Positions 1 through 6,057 are shown, counted from the first letter of the stretch. The stretch is DNA of 9,701 nucleotides from Chloroflexota bacterium (GCA_003650185.1 QMOF01000071.1:1-9701); one strand, 5' to 3'. Translations and numbers: made by a program. Notes: a model not told the origin generated them from the letters alone.

Positions 1-1043
1 AGTATGATCTTGGCCTCTGGTTGGCCTACCACCTCTCCGATGATGGCTGCTTCAGTCAGGCCGGCCTCATGGAGCTTGGTCAGAAGCGAGTCCGCCTTTG
101 CTGGGCTCACTGCGATCAGCAGGCCACCCGAGGTCTGCGGATCGAACAGGACGTCTTTCATGTACTCGGGAAGCTCCAAGCTGCCCTCGATCATCCCGGC
201 ACGGAACTCCTTGTTGCGGTGCGTGCCTCCGGGCACCAGCCCTATCTGGGCAAACTCGACGGCCTCCGGGATGACGGGCACCGAATCCACCTTGATCCTC
301 ATCCCCACCTCGCTGTCCTGTACCATCTCGCAGGCATGGCCCAGGAGACCGAAGCCGGTCACGTCCGTGCAGGCAGTGGCCCCTGTTTCCTGCATCAGCT
401 CCGATGCTGTCCTGTTGAGAGCGACCATGTACCGCACCGCCTTGCCCACGACGTCACTGTCCGCTATGCCACCTTTTAGCGCGGTGTTGATGATCCCGGT
501 GCCCAGCGGCTTGGTCAGGATGAGCCTGTCTCCCGGTCTGGCCCCCTCTTTGGTTACCAGCATCCTGGGGTGAACGGTACCGGTGACAGACAGGCCGTAC
601 TTCAGTTCCTGGTCTTCCACGCTGTGCCCACCCACCAGGACAACGCCTGCCTCTGCCATCTTCTCCAGCCCGCCTGCCAGGATTTGCCTAAGTACGGAGA
701 TATCCATGCTCTGGATTGGGAAGCAGACCACGTTCAGGGCAGTGAGCGGTTTACCGCCCATGGCGTAGACGTCGCTCAACGCGTTGGCCACCGCGATCTG
801 TCCAAAGACGTACGGGTCGTCCACGATGGGCGTGAAGAAGTCGATGGTCTGGATAATGGCCAGGTCATCGCTGAGCCTGTACACTCCGGCATCGTCAGGC
901 TTCTCCAGCCCAACCAGCAGGTTGGGGTCATGGAGAATGGTCAGCCCACATAGTGCTCTGTCCAGGTCCCCTGGACCTAGCTTGGAAGCTCAACCCGATC
1001 CTCGGACAGTCTCGGTGAGCCGAAGGGTCGGCTTGCCAACCAT
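1..1043 (-). CDS. selD: Selenide, water dikinase (selenophosphate synthetase), selenocysteine-containing, 3' end cut by window edge
   Basis: SelD makes selenophosphate, the selenium donor for Sec-tRNA, from selenide and ATP in the cytoplasm. Reading leftwards from ATG at 1043, the frame is open to position 1 except for one TGA at codon 18. This lies in the context GSG-U-ASK, exactly where other SelD proteins carry the catalytic Cys or Sec, with the partner Lys three residues later (Lys21). Conserved SelD segments follow: DDAGVY, TIDFFTPIVDDPYVFG, NALSDVYAMGGKP, VGGHS, TDVTGFGLLGH, LVPGGTHRN and DPQTSGGLL. About 347 codons are present, so only the last few residues are missing. The start is supported by GGAGG five bases upstream; an in-frame ATG at 1073 lacks this. 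The gene is divergent from selA. Ordinary gene callers would split or miss it. It is very unlikely to be a pseudogene because the rest of the frame is intact and conserved. Confidence 0.96.
961..986 (-). promoter_or_regulatory. Bacterial SECIS-like hairpin just after the selD UGA
   Basis: In the mRNA, AGGUCC and GGACCU form a perfect 6-bp stem around an AGG loop. The loop begins 17 nt after the UGA, inside the 16-37 nt window described for bacterial SECIS elements, and it carries a G in its first two bases as that consensus asks. Below the stem, UCC pairs with GGA, leaving AAGCU (which contains a U) bulged on the 5' side, comparable to the bulged U of the E. coli fdhF element. SelB would bind here to deliver Sec-tRNA. 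The fold was made by eye. Confidence 0.75.
990..992 (-). other. In-frame TGA, predicted selenocysteine codon 18 of selD
   Basis: The TGA replaces the cysteine codon used at the SelD active site in many bacteria. It is the only stop in the gene within the window. Sec at this position is known in SelD of several bacteria and of animals (SEPHS2). A SECIS-like hairpin begins three bases after it, and the divergent neighbour selA encodes part of the decoding machinery. Confidence 0.92.
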
Positions 1044-1104
1044 CCACTCCTCCTCAGAGCCTCGGACGCGCATGCTGACTCAGGTCGCGTCCTTGCTATA
1101 TCCA

Positions 1105-1113
1105 ATTCTAACA
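1105..1113 (-). promoter_or_regulatory. Candidate extended -10 promoter for selD
   Basis: On the minus strand TGT-TAGAAT matches the extended -10 form (TGn plus five of six bases of TATAAT). It would start transcription near 1098, giving a leader of about 55 nt before the selD ATG. No clear -35 box is visible at 17 nt, which is usual for extended -10 promoters. Confidence 0.4.
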
Positions 1114-1221
1114 TCTCCAGCCTGCGGTGGCGATTCTCGTGACCGGGCTGTGTTCAGGTGGGGGCTGCCACCTTTGGCAGGAGTGCCTGGCCAGCGTAGA
1201 GAGCAGCCCGGCAGTGCTCGG

Positions 1222-1250
1222 TTGATGGCCGACCGTGCCTGTGCTACATT
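1222..1250 (+). promoter_or_regulatory. Candidate sigma-70 type promoter for selA
   Basis: TTGATG and TACATT are separated by exactly 17 bases; each matches four of six consensus bases. The start of transcription would fall near 1257, only about 10 nt before the selA ATG, so the message would be nearly leaderless. This fits the absence of a Shine-Dalgarno sequence before that ATG. An upstream promoter reading through the hairpin at 1156-1173 remains possible. Confidence 0.3.
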
Positions 1251-1266
1251 GGTATCGCTGGTTGTG

Positions 1267-2676
1267 ATGCAGACAGGCTTTCGCAGTCTACCTAGCGTGG
1301 ACAGGCTTACCTCAGACGAGCGTCTCAAGGGGCTGGAAAGTACCTACTCCCGCGGCGTGGTGCTGGAGGCGGCGCGCCAGTTGCTTCAAGAGAGCCGACG
1401 CGCCATCGCCGAAGGCGAAGCAGCGCCGTCCCTGGATGCACTGGTCGAGTCGGTCTCTTCCCGCGTCAGGCTGCTGGCCGAGCCGAGCCTGGTGTCCGTC
1501 ATAAACGCGACCGGTGTCATCCTCCATACCAACCTGGGCAGGGCCCCGCTCAGCCGGGAGGCCGTGGCAGCCATGGAGTTGGTTTCCCAGGGCTACAACA
1601 ACCTGGAACTGGACCTGGAGACTGGCAGGCGGGGATCGCGTCAGGTGCATGTATCCTCGTTGTTATGCAGGTTGACCGGCGCTGAGGACGCCATGGTGGT
1701 GAACAACAATGCCTCGGGGGTACTCCTGGCGCTCACCGCCCTGGCCAGGCGCAAAGAGGTGATAGTCTCGCGGGGCCAAGCGGTGGAGATTGGTGGTGGC
1801 TTCCGCATCCCCGACGTGATGAGGCAGAGCGGCGCCAAGCTGGTAGAGGTAGGCACCACCAACTGCACCTACCTGGCTGACTACGAGAAGGCGGTAAGCT
1901 CCAGAACAGCGGCTCTGCTACGTGTGCACTCGAGCAACTTCAGGATAGTCGGCTTCACCCAGGATGTTGCTCTTCAGGAGTTGGTAGAGTTGGGGCACCG
2001 GCATGGCCTTCTGGTACTGGATGATCTGGGTAGCGGCTGTCTCCTGGACACCTCCAGGTTCGGGCTGGATCCCGAGCCCAGGCTGCAGGACAGCATAGCA
2101 GCAGGCGCAGACCTGGCCCTGTGCTCCGGGGACAAGCTCCTGGGGGGACCCCAGGCAGGTATCATTGTCGGCAGAAAGCATCTGATCGAGAAGCTGAGAA
2201 AGCACCCGCTGGCGCGGGCGGTGCGGATCGACAAGACGAGGCTAGCCGGTCTGGCGGCCACATTGCTCCATTACGTGAAGGAGGAGGCGGAGCAGAAGAT
2301 ACCGGTGTGGCAGATGATTGCCGCTCCGTTGAGTGATCTGGACAGGCGTGCCCGGGGATGGAGCGCGGGCCTTGATGGAGCCGAGGTGATCGGAGGGAAG
2401 TCGGTGGTGGGCGGGGGCAGCCTGCCTGGAGGGACATTGCCTACCAGGCTTCTGGCCATCAGGGGCGCAGCCAGGGGCAAAGGGGCCAATGTAGTGCCTA
2501 GACTGGCGGCCGCCTTGCGGGCCCAGCGTCCCCCCATAGTCCCCAGGATCGAGGGTAACGCGTTGCTCCTTGACCCCCGGACAGTCCTTCCTGAGGAAGA
2601 CGGAGCTGTGCGGAAGGCGCTCCGTGATGTGGTCAGGTCGGTAGCAGGAAGCCTGCCTGGAGGGACCGGGAGTTGA
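1267..2676 (+). CDS. selA: L-seryl-tRNA(Sec) selenium transferase
   Basis: SelA is a PLP enzyme that converts Ser-tRNA(Sec) to Sec-tRNA(Sec) with selenophosphate, normally as a large decameric ring. The 469 residues match the usual size (about 460). The N-terminal LPSVDRL motif is at 8-14, INATGVILHTNLGRA at 79-93, VNNNASG at 145-151, EIGGGFRIPDVMRQ at 174-187, and the PLP lysine is Lys290 in SGDKLLGGPQAG. The frame is open upstream to 784, but only the segment from 1267 resembles SelA; an ATG at 1225 would add 14 unconserved residues. There is no clear ribosome binding site before 1267. An oddity is GTTNCT (195-201), where E. coli SelA has GTTNRT, so an active-site-region Arg is Cys200 here. 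The stop overlaps the next gene by 4 nt, indicating an operon with translational coupling. Confidence 0.96.
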   Translation: MQTGFRSLPSVDRLTSDERLKGLESTYSRGVVLEAARQLLQESRRAIAEGEAAPSLDALVESVSSRVRLLAEPSLVSVINATGVILHTNLGRAPLSREAVAAMELVSQGYNNLELDLETGRRGSRQVHVSSLLCRLTGAEDAMVVNNNASGVLLALTALARRKEVIVSRGQAVEIGGGFRIPDVMRQSGAKLVEVGTTNCTYLADYEKAVSSRTAALLRVHSSNFRIVGFTQDVALQELVELGHRHGLLVLDDLGSGCLLDTSRFGLDPEPRLQDSIAAGADLALCSGDKLLGGPQAGIIVGRKHLIEKLRKHPLARAVRIDKTRLAGLAATLLHYVKEEAEQKIPVWQMIAAPLSDLDRRARGWSAGLDGAEVIGGKSVVGGGSLPGGTLPTRLLAIRGAARGKGANVVPRLAAALRAQRPPIVPRIEGNALLLDPRTVLPEEDGAVRKALRDVVRSVAGSLPGGTGS

Positions 2677-3467
2677 TATGTGTCGGATGTGACCTGGGCA
2701 CTGTGTCGGCCAAGGCCGTGGTCGTCAAGGACGGTGATATCCTTGCCTCCGAGGTGGTCCGCTACACAAGTCACCCCGATCAGGCGGCGAATGAGGTACT
2801 GCACCGGGCTTTGGCAACAGCAGGGCTGGGCCAGCAGCAGGTGGACGCCTGTGTTGCCACCGGTCTGGGTGCGAAGGCGGTTCCCTTTGCGAATGGCAAC
2901 GCTCCGGATATGCTGTGCCTTCAGCAAGCGGCCAGGGCGCTCAACCCTCGGGTACGGACTATCATCGATGTAGGTGGGCACAGCCTGGCAGCTTTCAACC
3001 TTGACGACCGGGGGGTCCTGCTAGAGTCAGCCGTAGTGGACAAGTGCGCTGCCGGTACGGGCATCTTCATCGACATGATGGCGGAGACCCTGGAGATGCC
3101 CCTCGACGAGTTGGTGGAAGCTTCGCTCAGTTCAGGTAATCCCCTTCTCATAAGCAACCAGTGCGTCGTATTTGCGGAGAGCGAGGTGATAACCCTGGTC
3201 AACGAGGGCCACGACAGGTTCGATATCTTCGCTGGCATTGCCTCGTCCGTGGCTGCCAAGATAGTTGGCCTTGCAGGTAGGATCAATATCGATGAGGAGG
3301 TGGCCCTGGTGGGCGGCGTGGCCAAGAACCGGCTGGTGGTCAGAGGAATCGAAGCCAGACTGGGCCTGAAGCTGGCTGATCTTGGTGGAGTGGACCCCCA
3401 GGTAGTCGCCGCTCTTGGTGCGGCGTTGGTGGCGGGGGAGAGGGAGCAGGCCCCAAAGAGAAAGTAG
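2673..3467 (+). CDS. CoA-substrate-specific enzyme activase, ASKHA/BcrAD-BadFG family (first copy)
   Basis: This is an ATP-dependent electron-transfer activase of the family that includes HgdC, FldI, BcrA and BcrD. These proteins hold one [4Fe-4S] cluster between two subunits and use ATP to drive electrons into a 2-hydroxyacyl-CoA dehydratase or benzoyl-CoA reductase. In the 264 residues the phosphate-1 loop GCDLGTVSAK is at 5-14, the cluster ligands are Cys125 (KCAAGTG) and Cys164 (SNQCVVFAESEV), and GGVAKN at 214-219 is the adenosine motif. The usual DIGGQDxK is DVGGHSLA (99-106), and TGYGR is TGLGA, so the N-terminal half is divergent. It starts with TTG inside the selA stop (TTGA overlap), with GGAGGG upstream. 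No target enzyme is in the window, so the substrate is unknown. Confidence 0.9.
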   Translation: MICVGCDLGTVSAKAVVVKDGDILASEVVRYTSHPDQAANEVLHRALATAGLGQQQVDACVATGLGAKAVPFANGNAPDMLCLQQAARALNPRVRTIIDVGGHSLAAFNLDDRGVLLESAVVDKCAAGTGIFIDMMAETLEMPLDELVEASLSSGNPLLISNQCVVFAESEVITLVNEGHDRFDIFAGIASSVAAKIVGLAGRINIDEEVALVGGVAKNRLVVRGIEARLGLKLADLGGVDPQVVAALGAALVAGEREQAPKRK

Positions 3468-3478
3468 GCGATGGAGAG

Positions 3479-4264
3479 ATGCTGGTCGTCGGATGTGACC
3501 TCGGTGCGCTGACGGCCAAGGCCGTCGTTCTTGAGGATGGTGCCATCCTGGGGTGCGAGATCATCCGGTCAAGAGCAAGCGCTGACCAGACAGCAGCCGA
3601 GGTTGTTGATGGACTGCTGGCCCGGCATGGTATCTCATGGGGTGACATCGACTGCTGTGTAGGCACCGGCTACGGGCGCAAGATCGTGCCGTTCGCCGAC
3701 CAGAACATCAGCGAGATATCGTGTCACGCCAGAGGCGCCAGGTGGCTTATGCCCGGGGTCAGGACAGTCATTGACGGTGGGGGACAGGACTGCAAGGTCA
3801 TCACCCTGGACGAGAACGGCCTGTTGGCAGACTTCCGCATGAACATGAAGTGTGCCGCTGGAACAGGGAGAGCCCTGGAGCTAATGGCCCAGAGCCTCGG
3901 TGTTGACGTGTCTCAACTGGGCCCTCTCTCCCTGAAGGCGTCCCAGCCAGTCGTGCTGCGAGAGCATTGCTGCATCCTGGCCCAGGTGGAGATCAGGAGA
4001 CTAGTCTTCGAGGGAAGAGACAAGGCGGACATCGCGGCCGGAGTCAACGATTTCGCCGCACGGCAGATCATGAATCTGGTGCGGGACGTGGACGTTGAGC
4101 CAGAGATCGCCATCACGGGGGGCATTGCCAAGAACATCGGTGTGGTCCACTGTCTTGAAAGGGCATTGGGCAGGAAGCTTGTTCACTTGCCTGAAGACCC
4201 GCAGTTGGTGGGGGCGATCGGAGCTGCCCTGTTTGCCGCTGACAGAGCGGGGAAGCCTGGCTAG
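3479..4264 (+). CDS. CoA-substrate-specific enzyme activase, ASKHA/BcrAD-BadFG family (second copy)
   Basis: This is a paralogue of the preceding gene, 261 residues long and collinear with it: the cluster ligand Cys125 (KCAAGTG) and Cys164 (REHC, followed by an extra Cys165) fall at identical positions, as does GGIAKN at 214-219. The N-terminal half is canonical for the family: GCDLGALTAK (5-14), TGYGRKIVPFADQNISEI (63-80), a CHARGA segment, and GGGQDCK (100-106). The C-terminal half is less so, with AQVEI where the family and the first copy have AESEV. It begins 11 nt after the first copy; the only Shine-Dalgarno candidate, GGAG, lies just 2 nt before the ATG, so translation may depend on coupling. 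It probably forms a heterodimer with the first copy. The target dehydratase or reductase is not visible. Confidence 0.9.
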   Translation: MLVVGCDLGALTAKAVVLEDGAILGCEIIRSRASADQTAAEVVDGLLARHGISWGDIDCCVGTGYGRKIVPFADQNISEISCHARGARWLMPGVRTVIDGGGQDCKVITLDENGLLADFRMNMKCAAGTGRALELMAQSLGVDVSQLGPLSLKASQPVVLREHCCILAQVEIRRLVFEGRDKADIAAGVNDFAARQIMNLVRDVDVEPEIAITGGIAKNIGVVHCLERALGRKLVHLPEDPQLVGAIGAALFAADRAGKPG

Positions 4265-4398
4265 TCGATGGACTTGTGGAGGCGTTGAAGGCAAGCCACT
4301 GTCGCCCGTCTGCTGGCGTGACCAGTATGTCGCTCTTTCTGGGCCCTGGCAGACCGGTTGCGCGGCCGGAGTCGTTATGGGCGGCCCTACGGGCAAGG

Positions 4399-4548
4399 TT
4401 AGCCCGCTCTGGTGCATTTCCCCTTGCATCTGGGACAGCGCAAGACCTTCCTCATGCCGATGCCGGTTGAGCGAAACGCTGTCTTCATGGGCTTACCGCA
4501 CTTCGGGCAAATCGGCCCGTTGTCGAAGTCTTCGACATGCCACCTCAT
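4399..4548 (-). CDS. Small zinc-ribbon protein, 49 aa, unrecognised
   Basis: A 49-residue minus-strand frame starts at ATG 4548, preceded by GGAGG at seven bases. Two Cys pairs, CPKCGK (14-19) and CPRCKGKC (38-45), form a C-x2-C...C-x2-C zinc-ribbon pattern, with 20 residues between the pairs and an extra Cys45. The segment between them is basic (several Lys and Arg), which would suit nucleic-acid binding; that is an inference. It faces the end of the second activase gene and lies between it and the membrane-protein gene. I do not recognise a named family. The ribosome binding site and the Cys pattern make it more than a chance frame. Confidence 0.6.
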   Translation of the reverse strand: MRWHVEDFDNGPICPKCGKPMKTAFRSTGIGMRKVLRCPRCKGKCTRAG

Positions 4549-4694
4549 CGCATTGCCTCCCACAATAGACTTGCAGCGAAGACGCTTTCTCGCCCTTCTA
4601 GCTAAAGGCTACGGTAAGTGCGTCACGCTGACGTCTCACCATGAGCACGCCGCGTAACACTATCGTCACAGACCGTGTCGAGAAAGCTGGCGTG

Positions 4695-4724
4695 GCAGGC
4701 CAGTAATGCATGTTCGAGGCCTGC
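4695..4724. other. Stem-loop between the membrane-protein and zinc-ribbon genes
   Basis: GCAGGCC and GGCCTGC form a perfect 7-bp stem with a 16-base loop that contains the palindrome ATGCAT. It lies 22 bases past the stop of the minus-strand membrane-protein gene. On that strand a short CTTTCT tract follows about ten bases later, so it could act as a weak terminator, but the T tract is too distant for a typical one. Confidence 0.3.
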
Positions 4725-4746
4725 TGGTGACTGCGTGTCTGTAGTG

Positions 4747-5079
4747 TCAGGTCAGCTTGATGGTGGCGTAGCCAGCCCCCACGTAGAGCAGTACGCCGAG
4801 GACCAGGGATGGCAGAAGGCCGAGTCGGGGCACCAGGTACATCACCGTGCCGATATAGAGGAGCCAGGCCGGAATCATGACCATCAGGCCCCTGGCATAG
4901 GAAACGGTAGGCCCGGTGCCGCTGCTGAAGTAGACGGTGCAGAAAGTAATAAAGGTGATGCTGGGAAAGAGGGCCGCGAAGGCGGCAAGAGTGCCTTTCT
5001 CCTGGCTGCCGAAATAGGTCACGAGAGTGACCACCGTCCCTCCGACGAAGAAATAGAGAGGTACGAGTCGAAGATCCAT
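4747..5079 (-). CDS. Small four-helix membrane protein, DUF3147-like
   Basis: The protein has 110 residues, almost all hydrophobic, with four predicted membrane helices at about 6-24, 29-50, 61-83 and 87-107 and short polar turns (GSQEKG, SSGTGP). Size and layout resemble the DUF3147 (GlpM-like) inner-membrane proteins, whose function is unknown; the match is from memory. The ATG at 5079 is chosen because AGGAGG lies just upstream and hydrophobic, family-like sequence starts there. The frame is open back to 5439, but that extension is Pro/Arg-rich and looks non-coding. A stem-loop follows the stop. Nothing in the context tells its job. Confidence 0.7.
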   Translation of the reverse strand: MDLRLVPLYFFVGGTVVTLVTYFGSQEKGTLAAFAALFPSITFITFCTVYFSSGTGPTVSYARGLMVMIPAWLLYIGTVMYLVPRLGLLPSLVLGVLLYVGAGYATIKLT

Positions 5080-5532
5080 GTCCTGCCTCCTGGCTATCGG
5101 AGCCACCTTTTCTGGAGCCGAGGGTCCGCGGAAAGGCGGTTGATTTGCCTCCCTGGGGACAAGAGTATACAGTGCGCCGGGCTGAACGGGTAGGGTGTCA
5201 AGCCGTACATACTTACGAGGCCGCGGTGAGCATAGGACGGACACACCTCGGGGACACTTGCCCAGGCCGGGTGGTCGGGGTGGTCCTTGCTCCGACGGTA
5301 ACGAAGGGCTGGCGACTGTCGGATAAGCGTTGCCAGGCAGTGCAGTCACCTGCTGGTATGCCTGCGAACCTGCGAACCAGGTCCCTGTAGGAAGAGCAAC
5401 CCTGAAATTGCACCTGCCAATTCGTTTGTTTCGTGACAAAGGTCACATACATCGCCGGGGTAGAGGGCTAACCTTTTTAATGAGCATAAGTCAGCCATAG
5501 AAGCTCTGATGAACATAACACTGGCAGGTTAA
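5080..5532. other. Gene-free stretch of about 450 bases
   Basis: No frame here has a convincing start, ribosome binding site or protein-like composition on either strand. It holds the CRP/FNR-like palindrome at 5433-5446, a tandem 8-base repeat TGCGAACC at 5363-5378 and an AT-richer patch at 5474-5520. On the minus strand there is TATACT at 5164-5169, but the only TTGACA (5196-5201) sits 26 bases away, too far for a standard promoter. No known riboswitch or structured RNA was recognised. Confidence 0.5.
5433..5446. promoter_or_regulatory. CRP/FNR-family-like palindromic operator
   Basis: GTGACAAAGGTCAC is a perfect inverted repeat of GTGAC with a 4-base centre, equivalent to GTGA-N6-TCAC, the core of sites bound by the CRP/FNR superfamily. 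No good promoter lies at the usual spacing on either strand; a TTTAAT at 5476-5481 on the plus strand is the nearest candidate -10. Which gene it serves is not clear. Confidence 0.35.
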
Positions 5533-5593
5533 GGCCACTGTTGTGGCCCTTCCCCCCTCTCGCTAGAAGAGTCACCCCCCACTCTCTGGCGAG
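5533..5593. other. Two consecutive hairpins next to the terminator
   Basis: The first hairpin (5533-5548) is GGCCAC-TGTT-GTGGCC. The second (5559-5593) pairs CTCGCTAG-AGAG with CTCTCTGGCGAG through one bulged A and one G-T pair, around a C-rich 10-base loop. Neither is followed by a T run in the plus direction. With the intrinsic terminator next door they form three stem-loops in about 90 bases. Confidence 0.45.
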
Positions 5594-5624
5594 AAAAAGA
5601 CCGCTTGCACCCCGCAGGCGGTCT
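5594..5624 (-). terminator. Intrinsic terminator for the 32-aa peptide gene
   Basis: Reading leftwards, AGACCGCCTGC and GCAAGCGGTCT pair over 11 positions (one G-T wobble) around a GGGGT loop, followed directly by TTTTTCTC. This is a typical rho-independent terminator. It lies about 100 bases after the stop of the small peptide gene. Confidence 0.8.
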
Positions 5625-5721
5625 CCGCGTTATGTGCTCTGTGAAAGGTATAGTGGGCTATCCCGGGCAAATCACAGTAACCACAGGGAAAGGCATGAAC
5701 GGCCAGGCCTGTGGCCGCATG

Positions 5722-5820
5722 TTAGATTATGCCAAACGCGAAGAGCACGATCACTGCCACTATGGTCCCGCCTGCAATCAGCCCCGCGGCAGCGCACCCT
5801 GCACAGCACCCACCATTCAT
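5722..5820 (-). CDS. Cys/Gly-rich single-helix small peptide, 32 aa, unrecognised
   Basis: A 32-residue frame starts at ATG 5820. The N-terminus MNGGCCAGC carries three cysteines in five residues. From about residue 10 to the end it is one hydrophobic membrane helix rich in Ala, Gly, Ile and Val, ending FGII, with no charged residue anywhere in the peptide. The layout (short Gly/Cys head plus one helix) recalls the tiny YjcZ-type sporulation peptides, but that is architecture only. The gene is a stand-alone transcription unit: an extended -10 promoter would start RNA about 12 bases before the ATG, and a strong terminator follows. The ribosome binding site is weak (AGG at about 10 bases). Alternatively, the transcript of roughly 240 nt could be a small RNA. 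Confidence 0.5.
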   Translation of the reverse strand: MNGGCCAGCAAAGLIAGGTIVAVIVLFAFGII

Positions 5821-5838
5821 AAGCCCGTACCTGGAGGC

Positions 5839-5847
5839 ATTATATCA
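5839..5847 (-). promoter_or_regulatory. Extended -10 promoter for the 32-aa peptide gene
   Basis: The minus strand carries TGATATAAT, a perfect match to the extended -10 consensus TGnTATAAT. Transcription would begin near A5832. No -35 box is seen, which this promoter type does not need. Confidence 0.6.
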
Positions 5848-5971
5848 TAAGGCCCCAATCCCTGCGGGCCGGGCCTGCTCTGCGGTTGCCATAGAGGCGA
5901 CGGAGCTAGACCCATCCAGGAACCAGCGATTGGCCCTGGGGAAGGCACGTTCTGGGGTGTCATTGTGAGCG

Positions 5972-6002
5972 CAACAAATCAATCGGTGCCCCCCGGGACA
6001 CC
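5972..6002 (-). terminator. Likely terminator of the CoA-transferase gene
   Basis: On the minus strand GGTGTCC and GGGCACC pair (7 bp, one G-T) around CGGG, then the T-rich GATTGATTTGTTG follows. It lies 55 bases after the CoA-transferase stop. The T tract is interrupted, so termination may be partial. Confidence 0.4.
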
Positions 6003-6057
6003 CGTTGCTCCGACACAAGCCCTCCGGGCAGGTACGTTGCGGGGGCTGATGCAGCCT

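Noticed and set aside
4..573. Long plus-strand frames over 4-953
   Set aside because: They are antisense shadows of selD, whose own frame is hidden only by its recoded TGA.
784..1266. 161-residue N-terminal extension of the selA frame
   Set aside because: It runs antisense across the selD start and conserved selD codons, has no SelA-like sequence, and the family begins at the LPSVDRL segment just after 1267.
4621..4633. Inverted repeat CGTCA-CGC-TGACG
   Set aside because: A 5-base repeat is expected by chance at this scale and has no promoter beside it.
4691..4731. tRNA-like segment with TTCGA
   Set aside because: There is no GGTTCRANTCC T-arm, acceptor stem or anticodon arm; it is only a simple stem-loop. 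No tRNA-Sec was found anywhere in the window.
5164..5201. TTGACA and TATACT on the minus strand as a promoter for the membrane protein
   Set aside because: The two boxes are 26 bases apart, well outside the 16-19 base range.
5080..5439. 120-residue upstream extension of the small membrane protein
   Set aside because: Pro/Arg-rich with no domain character; a good ribosome binding site and the first hydrophobic residues coincide with the ATG at 5079.
5605..5850. 81-residue plus-strand frame
   Set aside because: No ribosome binding site or recognisable motif, and it covers the terminator and promoter of the minus-strand peptide gene.
5960..5982. lac-operator-like ATTGTGAGCGC-AACAA
   Set aside because: The resemblance is partial, only the TTGT/ACAA arms are symmetric, and no gene starts nearby; it lies in the tail of a probable terminator.
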